Of a stretch of DNA of 12,733 nt, positions 1-6,744 are shown piece after piece. This stretch comes from CAYNTC01 sp964432925. Its GTDB lineage: Bacteria; Planctomycetota; Phycisphaerae; Sedimentisphaerales; Anaerobacaceae. Under the pieces are notes generated by a model. That model saw only the letters and a program-made list of their open reading frames with translations. It was not told the DNA's origin and did no database searches. The position numbers and the translations under genes are program-made. Within the stretch, counting starts at the first letter, position 1. Every line of letters starts with the position of its first letter. Location: the NCBI GenBank assembly GCA_964432925.1, contig CAYSPM010000080.1:1-12733 (forward strand). The letters are read 5' to 3'.

Positions 1-441
1 GGCGGATTCCTTTTTATGCTGGCTGGGGCTGCTGCCCTTATCTCCACGCAGGTTGGTCAGCTTGCCGGCTGGCCACGCCTGCTCGCGGACTCCTTTAGGA
101 TTTGCATTCCGGGCTTCGACCGAAAGTTTGCCTGGAGGACACAGTTCAGATTATTCCTGCTGTTCTTTTTATGCACAAATATAATTATCGTCTTTGCCTT
201 CAAACAAAGACCCGTGTTTCTTGTACAGTTCTCTGCTATTCTGGATGGGCTGCTGTTGACACCTTTACAGGCAATATGGGTCGCAATTGGTCTTTTTCTT
301 GTTATGCCGAAGTTACTTTCAAAAGAAGCTCGGCAGGTGCTGAGGCCAAATTGGATTTTTGCCGCAGGACTTATTCTGGCATTTTTGGTGTTCGGTTATT
401 TCTGCATCTTCCAGATTCCCTCGGTGCTGAGTCGCTTTTAA
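1..441 (+). CDS. Nramp-like divalent metal transporter, C-terminal part
   Basis: The frame is open from base 1, so this is the C-terminal end of a gene that begins outside the window; about 146 codons are visible and the ATG at 16 is internal. The visible part is an integral membrane protein with at least four hydrophobic segments (near bases 10-60, 150-200, 225-305 and 350-410). Features that recall the C-terminal helices of Nramp/NRAT-like transporters are the stretch STQVGQLAGWPRLLADSF, the Gln-Phe-Ser-Ala-x-x-x-Gly-x-x-x-x-Pro-x-x-Ala helix, and a following segment ending in LRPNW. Family membership is from pattern memory, and the substrate cannot be read here: many environmental members are annotated as Mn/Fe transporters without proof. 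The stop is only 13 bp before the next gene, so it is probably co-transcribed with two dehydrogenases, which is unusual company for a metal transporter. Confidence 0.6.
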   Translation, partial: GGFLFMLAGAAALISTQVGQLAGWPRLLADSFRICIPGFDRKFAWRTQFRLFLLFFLCTNIIIVFAFKQRPVFLVQFSAILDGLLLTPLQAIWVAIGLFLVMPKLLSKEARQVLRPNWIFAAGLILAFLVFGYFCIFQIPSVLSRF

Positions 442-454
442 TGGAGCAGTTTAA

Positions 455-1486
455 TTGAAGGCCTTAGTTTACATCGAACCATTACGAGTTGAATATACGG
501 ATGTACCCGCTCCAACTATTAGCGACGATGATGTTCTCGTCCGGATCAAAGCTTGTGGAGTATGTGGTTCCGATGTCCAAGGTTATACCGGAAAAACCGG
601 CAGAAGAATCCCGCCTCTGATTATGGGCCACGAAGCATCCGGCATCGTCGAAAGCCTCGGTAAAAACGTCAAAGATTTCAAACCAGGTGAGAGAGTCTGC
701 TTCGACTCAACCGTCTACTGCAACAAATGCGATCCCTGCAAGAGGGGCCTCTACAATCGCTGCGAAAAACGACAGGTCCTCGGTGTCTCCACCGCCGATT
801 TCAAAAGACATGGCGCATTCGCCGAGTACATCGCTGTGCCATGGTGGATCGTCTCAAAAATCCCCGACCATCTTTCTTTTACCCATGCAGCTCTTCTGGA
901 ACCTGTCTCAATAGCCATGCACGCTGCCAACAGAGCACCCATATCCGGCAGTGACACCCTCGTCGTCATTGGGGCCGGGACAATCGGCCTTTTAATCCTG
1001 CAGGCAGCTAAGCTAAAAGGCTCTCAAAAGGTCATCGTCTCCGACATAAACGAATTCCGCCGTGACACTGCAATAAAACTCAACGCGGATATCGTCCTGA
1101 ACCCAACAACGTCCAATTTAAAAGAGGCCGTCTTTAGTGAAACTGAAAGCAAGGGCGCCGATGTCACTTTTGAAGCCGTCGGCTACGCAAACACCTTTGC
1201 CGATGCAATCTCCGTAACAAAAACTGGCGGCCATCTCGTTGCCGTCGGGAACCTGCAAAAAATGGTTGAATTTGACTTGCAAGAGCTTGTCGCCAGAGAG
1301 CTCACCTTCACCGGCTCTTACGCTAGCGCCGGTGAATTCCGTGACTGCATCGACCTCGTCGCCTCCGGCAAAATAAATGTCGAACCACTAATCAGTGACG
1401 TCCTGCCTCTTAAAGATGGCCCCAGCGCCTTCGACCGACTGCTAAAAGCCGAGGAAAATCTACTCAAAATTGTCCTTCAGCCATAG
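455..1486 (+). CDS. Zn-dependent medium-chain alcohol/polyol dehydrogenase
   Basis: This is a 343-residue, full-length NAD(P)-dependent zinc dehydrogenase of the sorbitol / galactitol-1-phosphate / threonine dehydrogenase group, expected to oxidise a secondary alcohol of a polyol or sugar in the cytoplasm. The catalytic zinc ligands look intact: Cys37 in CGVCGSD, His59-Glu60 in MGHE, and Glu149 in LLEP. The structural zinc lobe has four Cys (89, 92, 95, 103). The Rossmann loop GAGTIG is at 173-178. It is followed by an acidic residue (Asp197) at the end of the second strand, which favours NAD over NADP. The start is a TTG: GGAG at 443-446 lies eight bases upstream, and MKALVY is the usual opening of the family. 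It lies 13 bp after the transporter and 17 bp before an SDR, which suggests an operon for stepwise oxidation of one substrate. The exact substrate is not readable. Confidence 0.9.
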   Translation: MKALVYIEPLRVEYTDVPAPTISDDDVLVRIKACGVCGSDVQGYTGKTGRRIPPLIMGHEASGIVESLGKNVKDFKPGERVCFDSTVYCNKCDPCKRGLYNRCEKRQVLGVSTADFKRHGAFAEYIAVPWWIVSKIPDHLSFTHAALLEPVSIAMHAANRAPISGSDTLVVIGAGTIGLLILQAAKLKGSQKVIVSDINEFRRDTAIKLNADIVLNPTTSNLKEAVFSETESKGADVTFEAVGYANTFADAISVTKTGGHLVAVGNLQKMVEFDLQELVARELTFTGSYASAGEFRDCIDLVASGKINVEPLISDVLPLKDGPSAFDRLLKAEENLLKIVLQP

Positions 1487-1503
1487 AATCTGGATATCTA
1501 ACT

Positions 1504-2292
1504 ATGCAAGAGCTTTTCGACCTTACCGGCAAAGTCGCAATTATTACCGGAACCAGCCGAGGCATCGGCCAATACTTCGCCCGCGCCCTCGCAAAAGCCG
1601 GAGCGGACCTGATCATCACAAGCCGTGATATTTCGAGACTTGATAATTTCAAAGAAGAAATAGAGTCACTCGGTCGAAAAGCACTACCTGTCAAGCTCGA
1701 TGTTCTCTTGCAAAGTGACATCGAAAAAATGGTCAGAACTGCGATCAGCGAATATGGCAAAATTGACATTTTAGTCAACAACGCCGGCCTGAATATCCGG
1801 GCACCTGGTACTGAATTGAACCGGCAGGATTGGGACACTGTTCTTGACATAAACCTAAAGGGCAGCTTCTTCTGTGCTCAGGCTGTTGCAAGAGAAATGA
1901 TAAAGAGAAACTATGGCCGAATCATTAACATTGGCTCCTGCACGTGTGTCTTCGGCATGGAAGGCATCGCCCCTTACACCGCAAGCCGAGGTGGAATCCT
2001 CGCCCTCACTCGCAGCCTTGCTGTAGAATGGGGCAAGTTCAGCATCACTGTAAATGTCCTCGCACCGGGCTGGTTCAAGACGGCACAAAATGCGGTTCTT
2101 TACGAAAATAAAAAGTGGGTTGATTATATAACAGACCGCATCCCGCTGAACCGGCCAGGCCAGCCAAACGACCTCGATGGCGCCGTTGTGTTCTTAGCTT
2201 CAGATGCGTCTGCTTACATCACTGGCCAGATAATCCTCGTCGATGGCGGCTTCACTACAGGATCAACAAAAGCGATCATTACAAACGATTGA
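1504..2292 (+). CDS. SDR family oxidoreductase with Y-x3-R active site
   Basis: This is a 262-residue classical short-chain dehydrogenase, close in style to gluconate 5-dehydrogenase / 2-deoxygluconate 3-dehydrogenase type enzymes. The cofactor loop TGTSRGIG is at 15-22, NNAG at 92-95, the conserved Asn at 117, Ser145 exactly 13 residues before Tyr158, and the C-terminal GQIILVDGG motif is present. The classical YxxxK has Arg instead of Lys (Tyr158-Thr-Ala-Ser-Arg162, codon CGA at 1987-1989). All other signature positions are kept, so the enzyme is not obviously decayed. The start ATG is preceded only by a weak GGAT. It directly follows the zinc dehydrogenase and probably acts on the same polyol/sugar. 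The carbonyl substrate is not deducible. The family is certain, the specific function is not. Confidence 0.9.
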   Translation: MQELFDLTGKVAIITGTSRGIGQYFARALAKAGADLIITSRDISRLDNFKEEIESLGRKALPVKLDVLLQSDIEKMVRTAISEYGKIDILVNNAGLNIRAPGTELNRQDWDTVLDINLKGSFFCAQAVAREMIKRNYGRIINIGSCTCVFGMEGIAPYTASRGGILALTRSLAVEWGKFSITVNVLAPGWFKTAQNAVLYENKKWVDYITDRIPLNRPGQPNDLDGAVVFLASDASAYITGQIILVDGGFTTGSTKAIITND

Positions 2293-2325
2293 AATTTGTC
2301 TTTCATAAAATCGCTCATTGACTGG

Positions 2326-3300
2326 TTAATCTTCTATTAAGGAACCGCCATTAGTTACTGTCAGGTACTGCGTATCGTCGGCAAACTTCATTACTCCTTC
2401 ATACGAAGCTGGAATAAGTAGACAATCTCCCGCTTTGAACTCAGCGCTACCTTCTTTTGCGCTTGAAATCGCTCCATAGCCGGATATAAAAATCAGCGTT
2501 TTCATTTTGCCCGGAGATAACAACACCTCCCCACCCCTAACTTGATGGCCCTTATCCACCTTAAAGTATTCGCAGTCCACCAGCCGACCAACCGTCGTCA
2601 CCGGCAGGTCCTCACCACTAATGTCGAAATGTATGCTTTGTAGCGCCTCTTCGATATGCAGCGGCCTGGGTTTGCCTGTGTCATCGACTCTATTGAAGTC
2701 AAAGACCCTGTATGTCGTATCTGAGGGGGTCTGTATTTCCGCTATCAATAGACCCGCGCCAATACTGTGAGCTGTACCAGCCGGCAGAAAATGGCACTGG
2801 CCAGCCTCTACGGGTACCCTCGTCAAAAGTTCAGCAACTGTGCCATCTTTGATTGCCTGCGCAAACTGCTCACGAGTTACACCTTTGTTCAATCCCTTGT
2901 AGATTACCGCGCCCGGCTTAGCATCTATGATGTACCAGCACTCTGTTTTCGGTTCTCCTTTTCCCATAAGCTTACACGCCTGAGAATCCGGATGCACCTG
3001 GACACTCAATATATCCTGAGCGTCGAGAAACTTAATCAGTAAAGGAAAAGGCAATTTAAAGTCTTCGTTACCGGTAATGTCTTCAGGATATTTCCGGATT
3101 ACATCTGCAAGAGTCCTTCCAGCCAAATCGCCATTTTCTATAACAGACTTATCGTCCGGCAGATCAGCCAGCTCCCAGCTCTCGCCGATTTTCTCCCCTG
3201 AAGGTATATCCTTGCCAAATACCTGCCGCAGCTTTTGTCCGCCCCAGATGCGCTGTTTGTATATGGGCCAAAACCTAAAAGGGTAAATATGCATGCGCAT
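2326..3300 (-). CDS. manA: Mannose-6-phosphate isomerase, class I
   Basis: This cytoplasmic zinc enzyme interconverts mannose 6-phosphate and fructose 6-phosphate. At 324 residues it matches the short (Bacillus-type) class I form. It opens with the typical FxPIYKxRIWGG segment (about 10-21) and keeps all four zinc ligands: Gln101 and His103 in VQVHPD, Glu120 in KTECW, and His178 in GTAHSIG. The phosphate/active-site Arg is in SDTTYRVFDF (Arg198). The C-terminal beta domain is complete. ATG at 3300 is used here; a second in-frame ATG two codons later is equally possible, and neither has a clear Shine-Dalgarno. It converges on the SDR gene with 33 bp between the stops. Its upstream region carries a TATAAT and an Rrf2-operator-like sequence (see 3322-3341). 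Confidence 0.93.
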   Translation of the reverse strand: MRMHIYPFRFWPIYKQRIWGGQKLRQVFGKDIPSGEKIGESWELADLPDDKSVIENGDLAGRTLADVIRKYPEDITGNEDFKLPFPLLIKFLDAQDILSVQVHPDSQACKLMGKGEPKTECWYIIDAKPGAVIYKGLNKGVTREQFAQAIKDGTVAELLTRVPVEAGQCHFLPAGTAHSIGAGLLIAEIQTPSDTTYRVFDFNRVDDTGKPRPLHIEEALQSIHFDISGEDLPVTTVGRLVDCEYFKVDKGHQVRGGEVLLSPGKMKTLIFISGYGAISSAKEGSAEFKAGDCLLIPASYEGVMKFADDTQYLTVTNGGSLIED

Positions 3301-3321
3301 ATATTAGCTTGGCAATATGAT

Positions 3322-3341
3322 TTGTCTATAGGCTATTATAG
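3322..3341 (-). promoter_or_regulatory. Probable manA -10 box with Rrf2-operator-like half site
   Basis: On the minus strand this stretch contains a perfect TATAAT (3340 down to 3335) followed by TATAGACAA (3330 down to 3322), about 22 bp before the manA start. It nearly repeats the core of the rrf2 promoter at 3470-3488: CTATAATA, then two or three variable bases, then TATAGACAA. No good -35 hexamer is seen at 16-18 bp. The promoter reading is fairly plausible. Binding by the Rrf2 protein is inference from the sequence match. Confidence 0.45.
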
Positions 3342-3447
3342 CTAAAAATTTGGATTGATGGACGTAGTGTAAGTGCTGTATATAGTTGTGTTTAGATATG
3401 CCTTTGGTTTCTCGGAGAGTCTCAAGTTGAAAAAAATTGTTTTTTCC

Positions 3448-3489
3448 TTGATCGGGATGATAAGCTTGTCTATAATATCTATAGACAAG
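3448..3489 (+). promoter_or_regulatory. rrf2 promoter with overlapping perfect dyad operator
   Basis: A -35-like TTGATC (3448-3453) and a perfect TATAAT (3471-3476) are separated by 17 bp. The -10 box lies inside a perfect inverted repeat: CTTGTCTATA (3465-3474), five-base spacer, TATAGACAAG (3480-3489). Rrf2-family regulators commonly repress their own promoters from such AT-rich dyads, so autoregulation is the natural reading. The dyad ends 20 bp before the ATG at 3509. Confidence 0.7.
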
Positions 3490-3508
3490 ATTCATAAGGA
3501 ATTCAAAT

Positions 3509-3687
3509 ATGAAATTGACCACAAAAAGTGAATACTCAATTTTGGCTCTGATATACATCGCTCGCCATCAAAACAAGGGCTTTATAAAGATCGAAGAGAT
3601 TTGCTCACATTGTGACATCTCCAAGAAATATTTGGAGCTGCTGTTCACAATATTGAAGCAGAATAGATACTTAAAAACCAGAAGAGG
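3509..3687 (+). CDS. Rrf2 family transcriptional regulator, N-terminal part (cut by assembly gap)
   Basis: About 60 residues are visible before the N run. They show the classic Rrf2 opening: MKLTTKSEYSILALIYIA, then a winged-helix DNA-binding domain with ISKKYLELLFTILKQNRYLKTRRG, where the YLE...L...G pattern is diagnostic. The family length is usually near 130-160 residues, so the C-terminal half, including any Fe-S or sensor Cys cluster, is missing in the gap. Which signal it reads (Fe-S, NO, cysteine, redox) therefore cannot be told. AAGGA at 3496-3500 is a good ribosome site eight bases before the ATG. The adjacent TauE/SafE-type permease would fit a sulfur-responsive (CymR-like) role, by inference only. 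Confidence 0.85.
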
Positions 3688-3787
3688 NNNNNNNNNNNNN
3701 NNNNNNNNNNNNNNNNNNNNNNNNNNNNNNNNNNNNNNNNNNNNNNNNNNNNNNNNNNNNNNNNNNNNNNNNNNNNNNNNNNNNNNN
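3688..3787. other. Assembly gap, 100 N
   Basis: There are exactly 100 consecutive N, the conventional placeholder for a gap of unknown size. An open frame happens to run through it, but the two sides belong to unrelated families (Rrf2 before, TauE/SafE after). At least about 80 codons of the regulator and about 100 codons of the permease must be missing, so the real gap is larger than 100 bp, or the join is wrong. Confidence 0.97.
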
Positions 3788-4258
3788 TTTGTCGCGGTAA
3801 ATATCCCCAAATTTTATCTCAAGCTCTACATCGGCATCCTCGTCCTGAGTATGGGCCTGATCATAATCATCTGTCGTAACAAAAAATTCAAATTCTCTTG
3901 GAAGAAGATTACTTTTCTGGGCATAATTGCATCTTTTAACAAAGGAATGAGTGGCGGAGGTTATGGGCCCGTTGTGACTGGTGGTCAAGTTCTATCAGGC
4001 GTAGAAGGTAAAAGCGCAGTTGGTATCACCTCATTGGCCGAAGGCCTGACCTGTCTGGTTGGTGTAATCACATATATCTTGGTCTCAAAAGACCCTCTCG
4101 ATTGGAAGTTGGCTCCATGGATTATTGTTGGTGCAGTGCTTTCAGTACCGCTTTCTGCAAAAAGTGTGAAATTAGTTAGCGAGAAAAGACTAAAGTTAGC
4201 TATAGCTATTGTAACAATAATCTTAGGGACATTCACAATTGTAAAGACGCTCAGATAG
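3788..4258 (+). CDS. TauE/SafE family permease, C-terminal half
   Basis: The 156 visible residues after the gap are the second half of a TauE/SafE (DUF81) membrane permease. This family is linked to export or uptake of sulfite, sulfoacetate and other organosulfur anions. The diagnostic segment is NKGMSGGGYGPVVTGGQVLSG, with the GGGYGPV core at the start of the second repeat, followed by three hydrophobic helices and a short C-terminal end. The N-terminal half, normally ending in the matching repeat, is lost in the assembly gap. It follows the Rrf2 regulator in the same direction and may be its target. The substrate is unknown. Confidence 0.85.
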   Translation, partial: FVAVNIPKFYLKLYIGILVLSMGLIIIICRNKKFKFSWKKITFLGIIASFNKGMSGGGYGPVVTGGQVLSGVEGKSAVGITSLAEGLTCLVGVITYILVSKDPLDWKLAPWIIVGAVLSVPLSAKSVKLVSEKRLKLAIAIVTIILGTFTIVKTLR

Positions 4259-4320
4259 TGAATTGTCCAAGAGCCTTCACGCGTGTCGAGCTTGTTTATG
4301 GGCTATAAGGAGCAGAATTC

Positions 4321-4971
4321 ATGGCGAAGAAAATTCCTTCAATATTGCTTGTGTTGTCTGGCTTACTTGTCCTGACCCAATTAGCTCAGGCAGAGAGCAA
4401 TTGGGAGTACTGGACCAGTTATGGGTTTACAGACTCCATTAGCGACAATGTTACTATCAAAGTTGTGCCGGAACTTCGTTATAAAGGAGACTTCAGTGGC
4501 CATTACTACACCCACTTTGATATAGGCCTCGATTGGAAGATCAACGACTGGCTTGTCCTGGGTCCATACTACAGGCACGTCGAAGAGAAAAAAGACGGCC
4601 AGTGGAACGTAGAGTATCGTCCACATTTCAATGTAACACTCAAGGCAAAACTCTTAGGGTTGGCTGTTAGTGATAGGAACAGATTGGAGTACAGAATAAA
4701 AGACGATGAGGACTTCTTTAGGTATCGTAACAAACTTACATTGAAACTGCAGAAGGTGACTCCATTCGAAATGCAGCCCTATGTCGCGGAGGAGCCTTTC
4801 TATGATTTTAATGCCGACGAGATCAATAAGAACCGTGTCTATGCCGGTTTTGGCTTCACGATTTTCAATAAGCTAAAGGCTGATATCAACTACATACTTG
4901 AGAGCCGTAAAAAGGCCAACCATTGGGCAGATGTCAACGTCCTGGCTCTGGTCTTGAAGTACAGCTTTTAA
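4321..4971 (+). CDS. DUF2490-like exported beta-barrel protein
   Basis: This 216-residue protein has a clear Sec signal peptide (residues 1-24, cleavage after LAQA). The mature part is rich in alternating aromatic/charged strands: NWEYWTSYG near the start, then VVPELRYKG, DWLVLGPYYRHVEE, EYRPHFNVTL, RLEYRIKDDEDFFRYRNKL. It ends in Phe (LVLKYSF), the usual end of an outer-membrane barrel. The WxYW opening and the repeated RxEYR...RYRNK strands match DUF2490, a family of small outer-membrane proteins of unknown function. AAGGAG at 4307-4312 gives a strong ribosome site before ATG 4321. It lies 62 bp after the permease and may share its transcript. No function can be assigned beyond outer-membrane localisation. 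Confidence 0.75.
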   Translation: MAKKIPSILLVLSGLLVLTQLAQAESNWEYWTSYGFTDSISDNVTIKVVPELRYKGDFSGHYYTHFDIGLDWKINDWLVLGPYYRHVEEKKDGQWNVEYRPHFNVTLKAKLLGLAVSDRNRLEYRIKDDEDFFRYRNKLTLKLQKVTPFEMQPYVAEEPFYDFNADEINKNRVYAGFGFTIFNKLKADINYILESRKKANHWADVNVLALVLKYSF

Positions 4972-5260
4972 TTGGCCAGTAGCATATCTGAACCCTCGGA
5001 AAACCAACAAGCCTAGTCCGCCTTGAAACCTAATGTAGCCTGGACCTTACGAAGGCCTGAAAAACCCGCTTTACCCAATGTTTTTTTGTATATCTCTCAA
5101 CGGAACATCCTAATGGCGGACTGACCAGCGCTCAATTTGCATAAAGATCGGATGAAGGACTATTCAGACCTGCATCCTGCTATCGGACGGACCGCTGCTT
5201 CTTTTTGAACGAATACGACAAACTCAAATAATAATTGACACTCTTCGATAAAAGTACTCG
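4972..5260. other. Non-coding stretch, no recognisable gene
   Basis: About 290 bases after the DUF2490-like gene hold no supported ORF, RNA gene or convincing terminator. A run of seven T (5091-5097) has no stable stem in front of it. The stretch leads into the promoter at 5261-5289. Confidence 0.5.
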
Positions 5261-5289
5261 TTGACACAACATGCTGGTGTGTTTAATAT
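5261..5289 (+). promoter_or_regulatory. Sigma-70-type promoter for the small CxxC protein gene
   Basis: A perfect TTGACA (5261-5266) is followed after 17 bp by TAATAT (5284-5289, 4 of 6 with consensus). Transcription would start near 5296, leaving a leader of about 50 bases before ATG 5345. The spacer contains an imperfect ACAC...GTGT dyad that could be an operator. No copy of the long dyad at 12389-12417 is present here. Confidence 0.55.
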
Positions 5290-5344
5290 TTAGAGCACAA
5301 AATTTGAATCGCTATTTCGGAATTAGCACAGCCAGTTAAAAGGT

Positions 5345-5692
5345 ATGAGCAGTTGTTCAAAAGGACAGTTTAGTGCACACAAGATAGCCTCTCTTGCTAT
5401 CGTTTCCGTTTATCTGGTTGTATGTTGTGCAACCGATCTGTTTCATCACAAGGACTGTCATCACTGCCCTGTAAAGAGGCACACTGCAGGTGCCATACAC
5501 TGTAAAAACTTGTGCCCTGCATGTTTGATATCGGTGGTTCATAACTCTATCACCCCAAGTTATGGATCTGTCCCAATTCGTACTGAGAATGAACTCCTTT
5601 CTCTTATGCTACCGCCGGTGACGGTTGTCCATTGCGATGAGTGGGCCTACCCAATCACCTCGCGAGCACCTCCACCAGCAGTCAATACCTAG
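5345..5692 (+). CDS. Small membrane-anchored His/Cys-rich protein (copy 1)
   Basis: This 115-residue protein has one N-terminal hydrophobic segment (about 13-29, either signal or anchor). It is followed by a metal-ligand-rich patch HHKDCHHC (34-41), further His and Cys residues, a CPAC motif (57-60), and a Pro-rich C-terminus with RAPPPAV. Nine Cys in 115 residues is high for an exported protein. It resembles copy 2 at 10901-11218 in architecture: hydrophobic N-terminus, HxxLFxHH-like patch, CxxC, and an Arg-Pro-rich tail. Both precede a porin gene of the same family. The RAPP-type tail recalls small DUF2946-like proteins near metal transport genes, but I do not firmly recognise the family. 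AAAAGG ends one base before the ATG, an unusually close ribosome site also seen in copy 2. A periplasmic metal-binding or metal-delivery role is inference from ligands and context. Confidence 0.65.
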   Translation: MSSCSKGQFSAHKIASLAIVSVYLVVCCATDLFHHKDCHHCPVKRHTAGAIHCKNLCPACLISVVHNSITPSYGSVPIRTENELLSLMLPPVTVVHCDEWAYPITSRAPPPAVNT

Positions 5693-5847
5693 TGCAGAAG
5701 CAGTCTATGAATGCCCGGCTGCAACTGCAATCCTACCTCGTACTAAAATCAGACTTAGCGTGGTCGGCGGATAAAACGACCGCATGAATATAGAAGACGT
5801 TCACGCATTCCGGCTCATGTGCTGTTAGCCAGAAGGGAGTTGCATAT

Positions 5848-6705
5848 ATGCGAGTTAAGGCAATAGTCTATATGGCCTGCATCTTTTCTGTTATAGGTTT
5901 TGCTGATATAGGGCGTGCTCAAAATACAGGTCAAGAAAATGTCGAACTTGCGGAACTCGAACAAAAGATGCTCGAACTCGAACGCAAGATGGACAAAATG
6001 AAGAGAGAGTATGAAAGTGAGATCAATGAATTAACAAAAGAAGTCGAAAGACTCAGCAAGTCTGCTTCGCCTACTGAACAAGCCGGACTTGAAGACGAGG
6101 CCGCCAAGCTGCGTCAGCTCGCTGAAAGCTTGGCTGGTGAAAAGAAACAGGAGCAAATACCTGAGAAAACGGTCTTTAAATTCAGTGGTATGAGTTTGCA
6201 ACAGCTCAATCCGGAAATCAGCGTGTCTGGCGATTTCGTTGCTAGTTACAGAAATCAGACAGGCAACAGAAGGCGAACAGACGCTACTTTACGTGGTCTC
6301 GAACTTAACTTTCAGTCCTATCTGGATCCTTTTACAAGATTGAAAGCAACCACACATATACATAGTGACGGCGAAGTCCATTTAGAAGAAGCCTATTTCA
6401 CACGTTTTTCTGTGCTGAACAATGCTAACCTGGATGTCGGTAAATTCCGCCAGCAGTTCGGCGTAGTCAATCGCTGGCATTTAGACGCCTTCGATCAGGT
6501 CGAGTATCCTCTTGCCTTACGTATGATCTTTGGTGAGGAAGGTTTAAGTCAAACTGGTGCATCGCTCGAATGGACACTGCCCGAGTGCTATGGTGCCTGT
6601 CAGATGCTGACTACTCAGGTCACAAATGGCGAAAACGAACGCCTTTTTACCGGCAATACACTGGGAAATCCCGCAGCTTTTGTCCGCCCCATATCCGCTG
6701 CTTGA
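5848..6705 (+). CDS. Truncated coiled-coil porin, paralogue of the 9504-10781 porin
   Basis: This 285-residue exported protein starts with a signal peptide (1-24, cleavage at GRA-Q). A charged coiled coil follows (about 30-75, heptad-like ELEQKMLELERKM). Then comes a beta-barrel beginning at TVFKFSGMSLQQLNPEISVSGDF that carries the block GKFRQQFGVVNRWH (198-211) shared with the complete porin. Alignment to that porin holds up to about residue 280 (NGENERLF, then GNPAAFVRP) and then stops. The last 170 or so residues of the barrel, including the C-terminal strand, are absent. Bases 6702-6728 in another frame read LNIGLNFSG, resembling the next barrel strand, which hints at a small deletion and frameshift. 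AGAAGGGAG at 5831-5839 is a strong ribosome site. It is probably a decaying gene. A secreted coiled-coil fragment that still works cannot be excluded. Confidence 0.75.
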   Translation: MRVKAIVYMACIFSVIGFADIGRAQNTGQENVELAELEQKMLELERKMDKMKREYESEINELTKEVERLSKSASPTEQAGLEDEAAKLRQLAESLAGEKKQEQIPEKTVFKFSGMSLQQLNPEISVSGDFVASYRNQTGNRRRTDATLRGLELNFQSYLDPFTRLKATTHIHSDGEVHLEEAYFTRFSVLNNANLDVGKFRQQFGVVNRWHLDAFDQVEYPLALRMIFGEEGLSQTGASLEWTLPECYGACQMLTTQVTNGENERLFTGNTLGNPAAFVRPISAA

Positions 6706-6744
6706 ATATCGGCTTGAATTTCAGTGGATAAAACTTCATATGCG

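Noticed and set aside
3304..3558. Minus-strand frame of 84 codons upstream of manA
   Set aside because: It runs antisense through the Rrf2 promoter, operator and coding start, has no family-like features, and its composition is that of intergenic DNA.
5091..5097. T run as a terminator after the DUF2490-like gene
   Set aside because: No stable stem precedes it on either strand.
5235..5240. First TTGACA as a promoter
   Set aside because: No -10-like hexamer lies at 15-19 bp; the second TTGACA at 5261 is properly spaced.
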